64,000 bases of DNA, from positions 2,755,001-2,819,000 of the forward strand of contig NZ_CP036186.1 in NCBI RefSeq assembly GCF_015291885.1, read 5' to 3'. The position numbers and the translations under genes were made by a program. Positions 47,444-57,400 of this stretch are shown piece by piece; position 1 is the first letter of the stretch; the number at the start of each line of letters is the position of its first letter. Origin of the DNA: Stutzerimonas stutzeri (lineage in GTDB: Bacteria > Pseudomonadota > Gammaproteobacteria > Pseudomonadales > Pseudomonadaceae). The notes beneath the pieces were generated by a model. It saw only the letters and a program-made list of their open reading frames with translations. It was not told where the DNA came from and searched no databases.

Positions 47444-48901
47444 ATGAACCGGATTTTTCGCGGCATCAGCCTCTTCGCGCTCGTTTTACCAATGGCCCTT
47501 CCACTGCACGCAGCCGGCGTTAATCAAACGCTGCCAGCCCGCGTCGAGCAGGCGCTGAAGGCCAATAAAATCAACAGTGATGCACTCTCGGTGGTGATGT
47601 TGCCACTCACCGGCGACGGCGTGCCGACCTTCATCAATGCGGATGTGTCGGTCAATCCTGCGTCAACCATGAAGCTGATCACCACTTTTGCGGCACTTGA
47701 TCTGCTCGGGCCTAACCATCAATGGAAGACCGAGTTCTATGCCGACGGTCCTTTGGTGGACGGTACGCTCAACGGCAACCTTTACCTGAAAGGCGGCGGC
47801 GATCCAAAGCTGAACATGGAGAAGCTCTGGTTGCTGCTACGTGATCTACGCGCCAATGGAGTGAATAAGGTCACCGGTGACCTGGTACTGGACCGCAGCC
47901 ACTTCGTCCAGCCCAACCTGCCGATATTCGATGATGACGGAGGTGATCAGAACAAACCGTTTCTGGTCGGCCCGGACTCGCTCCTGGTTAACCTCAAGGC
48001 GCTGCGCTTCATCGTCCGCAACGATGGCGGCAAGGTTAATATCGCGGTCGAACCGCCCATCGCTAGCGTGCGCATCGATAACAGGGTGCAAGCGCTGCCT
48101 GCCGCCAAATGCCCCGGCTGGCCAGACGTACTCTACAACCCAGTTCCTGATGGTGACGGTGTCACCGTGGTGGTCACAGGCAAACTAGCAGACGGCTGCA
48201 GCGCACAAACCTATCTTGCACTACTGGATCATGAACGCTACGCCGCTGGTGCCGTCCGCGCGATCTGGGGCGAGCTCGGCGGGAGCATCCTGGGCCGCGA
48301 TCGCGTAGCCACGGTACCCAGCAAAGCGCGTCTGCTGGCCAGAGCCTATTCTCCGGACCTGACCGAGATCATTAGGGACGTAAACAAGTACAGCAACAAC
48401 ACCATGGCCAAGCAGCTGTTTCTGAGCCTGGGCGCGGAGTTCCGTAACGAAGCAGATGGTGATGACGCCAAAGCAGCTCAGCGTGTCATCCGCCAGTGGC
48501 TGGCCAAGAAAGGGCTTATTTCTCCGCATCTGGTGATTGAGAATGGCTCGGGCCTCTCACGTGCCGAGCGTGTCAGCGCGCGAGAATTTGGTAGCTTGCT
48601 GCAGGCCGCGTGGCGTAGCCCCTATTCTGCCGAATTCATCTCGTCGATGCCGCTGGCGGCTGTGGACGGCACCATGCGCAAGCGCCTACGCAATACCCCG
48701 GTGGCCGGAAAGGCGCACATCAAGACGGGGACGTTGAACAATGTCCGGGCGATTGCAGGCTACAGTCGGGACGGGGACGGGAACGTCTGGGCTGTGGTCG
48801 CCATCCTGAATCACCCCCGCCCCTGGGGTGCCTCGTCGATCCTCGACCAGGTACTGGTCAGCTTGTACAACCAGCGCAGCGAGAGCACCGCGCAGCGCTG
48901 A
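47444..48901 (+). CDS. dacB: D-alanyl-D-alanine carboxypeptidase/endopeptidase (PBP4, DacB)
   Basis: A periplasmic peptidoglycan DD-carboxypeptidase/endopeptidase, family S13, 485 residues. A signal peptide (NRIFRGISLFALVLPMALPLHA) precedes the domain. Penicillin-binding motifs are all present: SxxK in PASTMKLIT near residue 74, SxN in KYSNNTMAKQ near 317, and KTG in HIKTGTLNN near 427, with the class C insert between the first two. In P. aeruginosa, loss of DacB induces AmpC via AmpR/CreBC. ATG 47444 was chosen because it starts the signal peptide. Confidence 0.94.
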   Translation: MNRIFRGISLFALVLPMALPLHAAGVNQTLPARVEQALKANKINSDALSVVMLPLTGDGVPTFINADVSVNPASTMKLITTFAALDLLGPNHQWKTEFYADGPLVDGTLNGNLYLKGGGDPKLNMEKLWLLLRDLRANGVNKVTGDLVLDRSHFVQPNLPIFDDDGGDQNKPFLVGPDSLLVNLKALRFIVRNDGGKVNIAVEPPIASVRIDNRVQALPAAKCPGWPDVLYNPVPDGDGVTVVVTGKLADGCSAQTYLALLDHERYAAGAVRAIWGELGGSILGRDRVATVPSKARLLARAYSPDLTEIIRDVNKYSNNTMAKQLFLSLGAEFRNEADGDDAKAAQRVIRQWLAKKGLISPHLVIENGSGLSRAERVSAREFGSLLQAAWRSPYSAEFISSMPLAAVDGTMRKRLRNTPVAGKAHIKTGTLNNVRAIAGYSRDGDGNVWAVVAILNHPRPWGASSILDQVLVSLYNQRSESTAQR

Positions 48902-48911
48902 AACTGCGCAC

Positions 48912-48934
48912 AAGGCAGGCCGCTGGCCTGCCTT
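48912..48934. terminator. dacB terminator hairpin
   Basis: A perfect 10-bp AAGGCAGGCC/GGCCTGCCTT stem with a 3-nt loop, 10 bases after the dacB stop and facing the rlmKL 3' end. Confidence 0.75.
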
Positions 48935-48982
48935 GATCGCTAAGCGGCATTCGCAAATGCCTGGACGCGGCTATAGTAGGTA

Positions 48983-51166
48983 TTACCGCGCCTGCAATTT
49001 CCAGGCGCGGTGAATCCGCGGATTGCGACGGAAATCCTCATCCAGTGTTGCGGCAGTGATTTCTTCAACGGCGTAACGCTCGCTCAAGCTTGCATTGAGC
49101 TCGAATTTGCGGAAGTTGTTGGAGAAATACAACGTCCCGCCCGCCGCCAGCCGTGCCATGGCAAGATCGAGCAGAGCCAGGTGATCACGCTGCACGTCGA
49201 AAACGCCCTCCATGCGCTTGGAGTTAGAGAATGTCGGCGGGTCGATAAAGATCAGATCATATTCACCACGATCCTCTTCCAGCCACGCCATTACATCACC
49301 CTGCTCCAACCGCTGACGGTCTGAAAGCCCGTTGAGCGAGAGGTTACGGCGAGCCCAGTCTAGATAGGTTCTCGACAGATCAACGCTCGTAGTACTGCGC
49401 GCCCCGCCTTTAGCAGCGTGCACCGTAGCCGTCGCGGTATAGCAGAAGAGGTTGAGGAAGCGCTTGCCGCCCGCTTCCTTCTGGACGCGCAGGCGGAGTG
49501 GGCGATGATCAAGGAACAGCCCGGTATCCAGGTAATCAGTAAGGTTTACCAGCAGCTTGACGCCGCCCTCAGCCACCTCAAGGAACGCGCCCTGAGAGGC
49601 CTGACGCTCGTACTGACGCGTACCCGTCTGGCGTTCGCGGCGCTTGACCACGACTTTTTCGCGCGGAATGCCTAATGCCTGAGGAATGGCGGCCAAGGCA
49701 TCAAGCAGGCGTACCTGAGCCTTTTCCGGGTCAATAGAACGCGGTGGCGCATATTCCTGCACATGCACCCAATCGCGGTACAGGTCGATCGCCAACGCAT
49801 ACTCCGGCATATCCGCGTCATACAGGCGATAACACTCGATGCCCTCTCGGCGCGCCCACTTGCCTAGCTGACGCAGATTTTTCTGCAGACGGTTGGCGAA
49901 CATCTGACCGCCTTCACTGAGGCGCGCCTGCTCAACCGGTGCCTGCGGAGCATCTTCCTCACTCGCAGCGATGGTGGTGCGCTGGCCGGTCACGAACTGA
50001 TCCAGTTCGACCTTGATCAGCAGCAGCTTGCACGGCAGCGCGCCGTTCCAGAACGCGTACTGCTTGTGACTGCGGATGCCCATGCGCTTGCCGAGATCTG
50101 GAGCACCCGTAAAAACAGCCGCCTCCCAACCCAGGCAAGCCTGGCGGAGGCGTTCGCCCAGGTTCTGATAGAGATAGAGGAGGCTCGCCTCGTCGCCAAG
50201 CCGCTCGCCATAAGGCGGATTACAGATGACCAAACCCTTCTGATTCTGGTCCGGGCGCGGCTCGAAGTCACCTACGTCGCCCTGGTAGACCTTGATCCAG
50301 CTCTCCAGCCCAGCACGCTCGATGTTATTGCGCGCCGGCTGAATCAGGCGTGGGTCAGCTTCGTAGCCACGAATCCACAAAGGCGGCTTGGCCAGCCCGG
50401 ACTCCGCCCGCGCCAGTGCTTCGGCATGCAAACGGGTCCACAATGCCGGAACGTGCCCTAGCCAAGCAGTGAAACCCCAACGCTCGCGTTTGAGGTTCGG
50501 CGCGATGTCTGCCGCCATCATCGCCCCCTCCACCAGAAAGGTGCCGACACCACACATGGGGTCTGTCAGTGCGCCCCCAGCAGCGGCAATACGTGGCCAA
50601 CCGGCACGGATAAGGATCGCAGCAGCAAGGTTCTCCTTGAGCGGCGCTGCACCCTGCTGCAGTCGATAGCCACGCTGGTGCAGGCTGTGCCCGGACAGGT
50701 CGAGCGAAAGCACCGCTTGCCCCTTGTCGAGGCGCAGATGCACACGCAGATCAGGGTCGAGCTTGTCGATACTGGGACGCTCGCCAGACGCGGTGCGCAG
50801 TCGGTCGACGATTGCATCCTTCACCTTCAGCGCACCGAAATGAGTGTTGTCGATGCCGGAGCCACGACCACTGAACTCCACGGCCAGGCTGCCCTGCGGC
50901 TGCAGGTGTTCCGCCCAGTCAACAGCATGGACGCCTTGATAAAGCGTCTCGGCATCAGTCGTTGGAAAGCGACTGATCACCAAAAGCACACGATTGGCCA
51001 GGCGCGACCATAGACACAATCGGTAGGCGACCTCCAGCGCAGCAAAACCGCGGATGGCTGAAGTCTGCTCGCGCCCTTCTTCCAGCCCAAGTGCGATGGC
51101 TTCTTCGAGCAAAAGGCCTTCGAGTCCCTTGGGGCAGGTGAGGATCAATTCATGGCGATCGGTCAT
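48983..51166 (-). CDS. rlmKL: bifunctional 23S rRNA methyltransferase RlmKL
   Basis: A 727-residue fusion. The N-terminal THUMP domain and N6/N2-MTase (RlmL; m2G2445, NPPYGERLGDE near residue 317) are followed by the RlmK half (m7G2069; FLNLFCYTATATVHAA, then FIDPPTFSNSKRM near 640). Numbering is that of E. coli 23S. It is the full-length gamma-proteobacterial version, acting on 50S precursors. A 9-bp CCGCGCCTG/CAGGCGCGG hairpin lies within its last codons. It is convergent with dacB. Confidence 0.94.
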   Translation of the reverse strand: MTDRHELILTCPKGLEGLLLEEAIALGLEEGREQTSAIRGFAALEVAYRLCLWSRLANRVLLVISRFPTTDAETLYQGVHAVDWAEHLQPQGSLAVEFSGRGSGIDNTHFGALKVKDAIVDRLRTASGERPSIDKLDPDLRVHLRLDKGQAVLSLDLSGHSLHQRGYRLQQGAAPLKENLAAAILIRAGWPRIAAAGGALTDPMCGVGTFLVEGAMMAADIAPNLKRERWGFTAWLGHVPALWTRLHAEALARAESGLAKPPLWIRGYEADPRLIQPARNNIERAGLESWIKVYQGDVGDFEPRPDQNQKGLVICNPPYGERLGDEASLLYLYQNLGERLRQACLGWEAAVFTGAPDLGKRMGIRSHKQYAFWNGALPCKLLLIKVELDQFVTGQRTTIAASEEDAPQAPVEQARLSEGGQMFANRLQKNLRQLGKWARREGIECYRLYDADMPEYALAIDLYRDWVHVQEYAPPRSIDPEKAQVRLLDALAAIPQALGIPREKVVVKRRERQTGTRQYERQASQGAFLEVAEGGVKLLVNLTDYLDTGLFLDHRPLRLRVQKEAGGKRFLNLFCYTATATVHAAKGGARSTTSVDLSRTYLDWARRNLSLNGLSDRQRLEQGDVMAWLEEDRGEYDLIFIDPPTFSNSKRMEGVFDVQRDHLALLDLAMARLAAGGTLYFSNNFRKFELNASLSERYAVEEITAATLDEDFRRNPRIHRAWKLQAR

Positions 51167-51399
51167 GGTGTTTCCATAAAAAGGTGCGTCGGACCGTCAC
51201 GACCCTTTCGTCGGAACAAGCCCAGCAAATAAAATAAAAGAAAGAAACGAAACAACCTCAAGACAGCGGCGCAAGCAGCTTAGCTAAGAGCTTTACACGT
51301 AGCGCCCTAAACGGCTTATGGGTAGAACCATAGATTCGTTACCTACTTATGACAAAACGATCATTCCAGCCTCTAGGCCATTGGGTTAGAACTTACCTC
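51167..51399. other. upstream region of rlmKL and rmf
   Basis: AT-richer divergent spacer that should contain the rlmKL promoter and the upstream part of the rmf promoter. No reliable hexamer pair or repeat seen. Confidence 0.35.
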
Positions 51400-51524
51400 A
51401 GGCCGGCGTCGCAATGACGTCGGCGAAGCGCGCCACGCCGGCAGCGTGCTTCATTGGCAGTCTATCTGCCCGGTCTCGCCATGAGGCCACAGGAACACCA
51501 GTCAACCACTGAGGGCAATACCCA
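51400..51524 (+). ncRNA. putative rmf-leader RNA motif
   Basis: The rmf 5' region contains GC-rich self-complementary segments (GCCGGCGT near 51401-51409 with ACGCCGGC at 51436-51443; inner CGTC/GACG). A conserved rmf RNA motif is known in Pseudomonas rmf leaders; the match is by position and pairing only. Confidence 0.45.
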
Positions 51525-51740
51525 ATGAGAAGACTCAAGCGTGATCCGATGGAACGAGCATTTCTGCGCGGTTATCAACACGGCATACATGGCAAATCTC
51601 GCGACCTCTGTCCTTTTTCCCATCCCAACGTTCGCCAAGCCTGGATTAACGGCTGGCGGGAGGGTCGCGGCGACAACTGGGATGGCCTGACCGGCACCGC
51701 CGGTCTGCATAGACTCAACGAACTCCACGCGGTCGGCTGA
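51525..51740 (+). CDS. rmf: ribosome modulation factor
   Basis: A 71-residue basic protein that binds 30S subunits and drives 70S dimerisation into inactive 100S ribosomes in stationary phase. The family signature RDPMERAFLRGYQHGIHGKSRDLCPF and RQAWINGWREGRGDNWDG is complete. It is monocistronic, with a long leader and a hairpin terminator. Confidence 0.97.
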   Translation: MRRLKRDPMERAFLRGYQHGIHGKSRDLCPFSHPNVRQAWINGWREGRGDNWDGLTGTAGLHRLNELHAVG

Positions 51741-51800
51741 TTTACCGATCCATCCGACTAGAAACAGCACGCCCGACCCGGGCGGCGGGCTAGAAGCCCA

Positions 51801-51821
51801 GGGGCTCCATCAAGGAGCCCC
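51801..51821. terminator. terminator between rmf and pyrD
   Basis: A perfect 8-bp GGGGCTCC/GGAGCCCC stem, 5-nt loop, between convergent rmf and pyrD. Confidence 0.75.
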
Positions 51822-51840
51822 ACTCCGCCAGTCAGAGCAT

Positions 51841-52872
51841 TCAGCGCGCCTGTGAGCGCAGCGCCGCGATGGCATCCACCGCCTCGCGGATCAATGCCGG
51901 CCCCTTGTAGATGAATCCCGAGTACAACTGAACCAGACTGGCGCCGGCTTCTATTTTCTCTGCCGCGTGCCGTCCCTCGGTGATACCGCCCACCGCAATG
52001 ATCGGCAGTCGCCCACCGAGGGTCTGGGCCAGCACTTTCACGGTGTGAGTACTCTTGTCGCGCACGGGCGCACCGGAAAGACCTCCAGCTTCATCAGCAT
52101 GAGCCAGGCCGGCCACCCCTTCACGACCCAGCGTAGTGTTGGTAGCGATGATCGCATCCATCCCTGCCTGGAATACCGTCTCGCCGACCAGCGCGGTTTC
52201 CTCATCAGTCATGTCAGGAGCGATCTTGATGGCCAACGGCACACGTTTGCCATGCATGATCTCGAGATCCTCACGGCGCAGCCGCAGCGCCTCAAGCAGC
52301 TGCTTGAGCGAGTCGCCGAACTGCAAGCTGCGCAAGCCGGGGGTATTGGGCGAACTGACATTTACGGTGACATAGCTGGCGTGGTGGTAAACCTTGTCCA
52401 GACACAGCAGATAGTCCTCATCTGCGCGCTCGACCGGAGTGTCGAAATTCTTACCGATGTTAATACCCAGCACGCCCTTGAACCTGGCGGCTTCGACCCG
52501 CGCCAGAAGCGCGTCAACGCCATGATTGTTGAAGCCCATGCGATTGATGATCGCCTCAGCCTCAGGCAGACGAAATATCCGTGGCTTGGGGTTGCCTGGC
52601 TGCGGGCGCGGCGTCACGGTTCCCACTTCGATGAAACCGAAGCCCAGCTGCGACATTCCGCGAATGGCCTCACCGTTCTTGTCCAGTCCTGCTGCCAGGC
52701 CGACCGGATTGGGGAAATCGAGCCCCATCACTCGTACAGGCAACGCTGCCGGCGATTTGCCCAGCATTGAATTGAGCCCGAGACGGCCACCTGCGCCAAT
52801 CAGCTCAAGGGAAAGTTCATGGGAAGTTTCCGGAGATAACTTGAACAAAAGCTGGCGGGCCAGGTTATACAT
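51841..52872 (-). CDS. pyrD: dihydroorotate dehydrogenase (quinone)
   Basis: Class 2 membrane-associated DHODH of pyrimidine synthesis, passing electrons to ubiquinone. The 343-residue protein has the N-terminal amphipathic membrane helices ([20 protein letters not shown]), [31 protein letters not shown], and the catalytic Ser in [11 protein letters not shown] near residue 176. The frame is open to 52926 but homology starts at 52872. The rmf-pyrD pair is conserved. Confidence 0.95.
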   Translation of the reverse strand: MYNLARQLLFKLSPETSHELSLELIGAGGRLGLNSMLGKSPAALPVRVMGLDFPNPVGLAAGLDKNGEAIRGMSQLGFGFIEVGTVTPRPQPGNPKPRIFRLPEAEAIINRMGFNNHGVDALLARVEAARFKGVLGINIGKNFDTPVERADEDYLLCLDKVYHHASYVTVNVSSPNTPGLRSLQFGDSLKQLLEALRLRREDLEIMHGKRVPLAIKIAPDMTDEETALVGETVFQAGMDAIIATNTTLGREGVAGLAHADEAGGLSGAPVRDKSTHTVKVLAQTLGGRLPIIAVGGITEGRHAAEKIEAGASLVQLYSGFIYKGPALIREAVDAIAALRSQAR

Positions 52873-52982
52873 ACGCAGCCTAAAGTCTCGGTAAATGTGG
52901 ACGCGGAGTATAGCAGCCCGAGGCAAGTTCAGCGGTGGCCAGCATTACGAAATGCCGCGTGGCAGTCAGGCTGGGCCTACGA

Positions 52983-53204
52983 CTACTTAAGCCGAAGCAG
53001 GCGTACCAAATGGCCCTGCCCATCAAATTCGAGTTCGAAGGAACCAAATACGCCTTCGTGTGTCAAAAACGGGCGCAAATGATGTGCAGGAAGGCTGACT
53101 CGCGTCCCGTCGCGGCTACGAATCAGGACTCGATTCGCATGGCCCTGGTACACCGCTTTCATTCGTTCGGCGGGCAGCGCGATATCCAGCACCAGATTTG
53201 GCAT
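52983..53204 (-). CDS. DUF2835-family small protein
   Basis: A 73-residue protein (PNLVLDIALPAERMKAVYQGHANRVLIRSRDG start; SLPAHHLRPFLTHEGVFGSFELEFD middle), matching the DUF2835 pattern of mostly beta strands. The function is not known. Conserved beside pyrD in Pseudomonas (from memory). Its start codon lies in a CATG shared with a possible upstream start of the divergent gene at 53203. Confidence 0.85.
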   Translation of the reverse strand: MPNLVLDIALPAERMKAVYQGHANRVLIRSRDGTRVSLPAHHLRPFLTHEGVFGSFELEFDGQGHLVRLLRLK

Positions 53205-53358
53205 GGAGGCTCCTCATGATCTTTTCAGCGATATTGCCACATCGGCACCCGATGATTGGGCAGACCTGCTACGCAGGATCGAGCCACGGGTGGTGCAAAG
53301 CCCGTGCGCAAATGCTACGGGTCTGCCACACTTCGGCCGTAGCCCTGAGAGCTCAAGC

Positions 53359-54276
53359 ATCATGATGAGCCTGCCCGAGCCCATGCCTTTACTGACATCC
53401 CAAATCGCCAGACTTGCGCAACGCCTCGGGCTGCGTTCCAAGGCTTCGCTTCCCGTTCAGGACCGAGCTAGCAGCTTACAGCTGCCTTTCACTCGAATGC
53501 CCGAGCCTGAACCAAGCATCTTCTGGAATGACGGCCCCTGTCTGCAGCGCTTGCTTGAACTCCCACGCGGTGCACTGTCCGGCCCCGTACAGGAAGACAA
53601 AGCGCGCGCGCATGCAGCGCTGACTCGCCTGATTACCAAGGATTGCGTCCGGACACAGCTTGACCTACGGCAGATCGACGGCTTTGGTGGTCAATGTAAG
53701 GATGCGCTGAGCTATCCAACTTTCGAAGCGTTCGCCACCACCTCGGCCTGCCGACAGGTGCGCATCATCAGCTACAAGGATTTTCTGCGGACGCTCGGCA
53801 CCGCCCTGCCCGGTTTCGACAAAGGCTTGCCGATTGACGTACGCCAGGCAAGCTGGCTCGGCGAGCGCCTTTACTGGGCTGGCGAATACCACCTCGAAGC
53901 CTTTGCCTGCGCTGTAGCCTATGCAAGGCTTCGCGGCCTGGAAGTGATGCTGCCAGCGGACGTAACCGACTACCGGCTCGACCGTGCGGGCATTCATGCG
54001 CTAGACGCGGAATATCACGCCGTGACCATGCCAGCTCAGGCTTGGAGCGATCGTGAATTCATGGCCCTGCTTCTCGACAGCCAGGTCCCCTACGCTCGCT
54101 TGACGCTGCTGCGCGACGCCAGCAACTCGGAGCTGCTGTTGCTGGAAAAGCGCGATCCCACAGCCAATGCTATAGGCGAGGGTTTGAAGCTGGCTGGAGC
54201 GCCGGACTTGATCCGCTATCTGCGTGATCTGCCGCAAATCACCCGCTTCAAGGTCGGGCTACCGGCGCAAGACTAA
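53359..54276 (+). CDS. conserved hypothetical protein (possibly DUF6685 family)
   Basis: About 305 residues, no catalytic motif recognised. The middle has DLRQIDGFGGQCKDALSYPTFEAFATTS and later WLGERLYWAGEYHLEAFACAVAYARLRGLEV. There is no signal peptide or membrane span, so it is probably cytoplasmic. The frame is open from an ATG at 53203, but that codon overlaps the divergent gene's start and has no ribosome site; the ATG pair at 53359/53362 is preferred. The family name is from memory and tentative. Confidence 0.65.
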   Translation: MMMSLPEPMPLLTSQIARLAQRLGLRSKASLPVQDRASSLQLPFTRMPEPEPSIFWNDGPCLQRLLELPRGALSGPVQEDKARAHAALTRLITKDCVRTQLDLRQIDGFGGQCKDALSYPTFEAFATTSACRQVRIISYKDFLRTLGTALPGFDKGLPIDVRQASWLGERLYWAGEYHLEAFACAVAYARLRGLEVMLPADVTDYRLDRAGIHALDAEYHAVTMPAQAWSDREFMALLLDSQVPYARLTLLRDASNSELLLLEKRDPTANAIGEGLKLAGAPDLIRYLRDLPQITRFKVGLPAQD

Positions 54277-54316
54277 ACCTCCGACGCTTAATACCGTTAA
54301 CTCAGACCTACAACGC

Positions 54317-54352
54317 AAAAACAGCGCACCGCCCTGAGGGACGGTGCGCTGT
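54317..54352. terminator. gdhB terminator (strong hairpin)
   Basis: An 11-bp perfect ACAGCGCACCG/CGGTGCGCTGT stem, extended by pairing inside the loop, with four to five Ts following on the minus strand. It also faces the convergent hypothetical gene. Confidence 0.85.
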
Positions 54353-54372
54353 CTGATCGCCTGAGGCCTGAG

Positions 54373-54399
54373 CTTCTGCGGACAAATCGTCCGCAGAAG
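54373..54399. terminator. second hairpin at the gdhB 3' end
   Basis: A perfect 11-bp CTTCTGCGGAC/GTCCGCAGAAG stem with a 5-nt loop, between the gdhB stop and the strong terminator. Confidence 0.6.
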
Positions 54400-54413
54400 G
54401 AATCTCACGGCCG

Positions 54414-57400
54414 TCAGCCATGCCCTACCGACTGCGCCAGCCCTTGCAGCTCGCGACTGGCGACTGCATAGATGGCGTAGTCGTTGCCGCTGGCAGCGCG
54501 CAGCTCGGCCAGCATCGAGCGCCAGCGCTCCAGCAGTACTGGTCGCTGAGACAACCAGGCGTCGACCCGCTCGCTGATCGCCTCCGGACCGTTCTCCATC
54601 TGCAGCACCGATACCGTGATGCTGCGCTGCTGTGAGTCGAGGTCGTCGCGGAAGCTTTCACGCGCCAGGGCCTGCCAGTTGTTGGCCACGGGCAGATTGG
54701 TCAACAGATGCAGATACCAGGGAAGCTCCAGCGCGCCACCGACGGCAAAGTAGGTTGCCGCCACCTGCGCAGGCACCTGGCCGGTTTCGTCAGCGGCCTC
54801 GAGAATCGGCAACAGTGTGTACAGATGGCTGGTTCCGGCCACCATGCGCGCCAGCAGCTCCGGCACCCCGGCTTCGGTATAACGCTGGTAGCGCTCCTGC
54901 CAACGGTCACGGGTCGAGCCCTGAAGCAGCTCATCAAGCTTCAAACCGAGGGCAGCTACCCGCGGGCCAAAATGCGCGACGTCGCGTGCGGCATCCAACT
55001 CGCTACGACGATTGCGCAGGAACCAGCGCGTCGCGCGGCGGCCCAAGCGCATAAGCTCATCCATCAGGGCCAGTTGCAGCTCGGCGGGCACCTTATGATC
55101 CAGCGCCTCGATCTGCCGGAACCAATGAGGCAGGTGGAAGATGTCGCGCACGATGACATAGGCGCCGGCGACATTCGCCGCACTCATGCCGGTTGCCTCG
55201 TTCAAGCGCTGGACGAAGGTGATCCCCATGTTGTTGACCAGATCATTGGCGATCTGGGTGGCAACGATTTCGCGCTTGAGGCGGTGCTGGAGCATCGCTT
55301 CGTGAAAACGCTCAGCAAGTTGCTGGGGGAAGGCGCTGTCCATTTCCCGAGTTAGGTAAGCGTCGTCCGGCACACGCGAATCCAGCAGCGCTTTCTTGAG
55401 CTCGATCTTGCTGTAGGAAATCAGTACCGACAGTTCCGGCCGGGTCAGCCCTTTGCCGATAGTCGCGCGCTCAGCCAGGGCTTCATCGGTTGGCAGGAAT
55501 TCGAGCGCCCGATCGAGCTGCCCCGCTGCCTCCAGTGCATTGATCAACCGAACATATTCGGCGGCCCGCTCACGCGAACGATGCTGCGCCTGAGAAAGCG
55601 CCTGGGTCTGCTTGTAGTTGTTCTGCAGCACCAGCTCGGCCACCGCGTCGGTCATTTCGAACAGCAGTTGATCGCGCTGCTTGGCGGTCATGTCACCGGC
55701 ACTGACAACCTCGTTGAGCAGGATCTTGATGTTCACTTCATGATCCGAGCAATCGACGCCGCCGGCATTGTCGATGAAGTCGGTATTGCTCGAGCCACCA
55801 TGCAGCGCGTACTCGACGCGTCCCAGCTGGGTCATGCCGAGGTTGCCGCCCTCGCCCACTACCTTGGCGCGCAGGTCGGCGCCATTTACCCGCACCGCAT
55901 CGTTGGCCTTGTCGCCGACTTCGGCGTGGCTTTCGCCGCTGCTCTTCACATAGGTACCGATACCGCCGTTCCACAACAGGTCCACCGGTGCCTTGAGCAG
56001 CGCATGGATCAGTTCAGCCGGCGTCAGCTGATCCGCCTCAATGGCGAAGCGCTCTTTCATCTGTGGCGTAATCGCAACCCGCTTGGCCGAGCGCGGGAAG
56101 ATGCCACCGCCTTCCGAGATCAGCGAGGCGTCGTAATCCGTCCACGACGAGCGCGGCAGGTCGAACAGGCGCTTGCGCTCGATGAAACTGCGCGCAGGGT
56201 CGGGATTGGGATCGATGAAGATATGCAGATGGTTGAACGCCGCTACCAGCTGCAGGGTTTCGGACATCAGCAGACCGTTGCCGAACACGTCACCGGCCAT
56301 GTCGCCGATACCGATGACACTGATCACATCGGTCTGCACGTTGATGCCGCGCTCACGGAAGTGACGCTGCACGGATACCCAGGCGCCGCGCGCGGTGATG
56401 CCCATCTTCTTGTGGTCGTAGCCTGCTGAACCGCCCGAGGCAAAGGCATCGCCGAGCCAGAAGTCGTATTCGGCGGCGATGCCGTTGGCGATGTCCGAAA
56501 AGCTCGCGGTGCCCTTGTCCGCAGCGACCACCAGGTAGGGATCATCGCCGTCATAGCGCAGCACGTTGGCCGGCGGAACGACCTGACCTTCGTGCAGGTT
56601 GTCGGTAATGTCGAGCAGGCCACTGATGAAGATGCGATAGCAGGCGATCGCTTCGGCCTGAATATCATCCCGCGTACCGCTGGTAGGCAGACGACGCGGT
56701 ACGAAGCCGCCTTTCGCGCCGCCGGGAACGATCACCGCATTCTTCACTTGCTGCGCCTTGACTAGGCCGAGTACTTCGGTGCGGTAGTCCTCTTCGCGAT
56801 CAGACCAGCGCAATCCGCCGCGGGCCACTTTGCCACCGCGCAGGTGCACACCTTCGACCCGTGGCGAATAGACGAAGATCTCGTACATCGGCGCGGGCCG
56901 TGGCATCTCCGGGATCGAGCGCGGATCGAGCTTGAAGCTGAAATACTGTTTGGGTTTACCGTTGGCATCCGGCTGATAGAAGTTGGTACGCAGGGTCGCC
57001 TGAATCAGCGCCAGATAGCGCCGTAGAATCCGGTCTTCGTTGAGCACCGCCACATCATCCAGGGCAGTGAGAATCGCCTGCTCCAGCCGTTGTTGCTTGT
57101 CGGCCAGATCCTCGTCACCGAGCTTGCGCGCGAGGTAAAAGCGCATCTTGAATAGCCGCACCAGCTCACGGGCGATGTCCGTGTGGTTGAGCAGCGCGCT
57201 GGCAATGTAGCCAAGGTCGAAGCCCATGCGGATCTGTTTGAGATAGCGCGCATAGGCGCGCAGCAGGGCCACTTCACGCCAGGCCAGCCCCGCGGTCAGC
57301 ACCAGCCGGTTGAATCCGTCGTTCTCGGCATGGCCTCCATAGATATGGATGAACGCATCCTGCAGCGCCTCATTGATCTCGAGCAGGTCGATTTCCAGAC

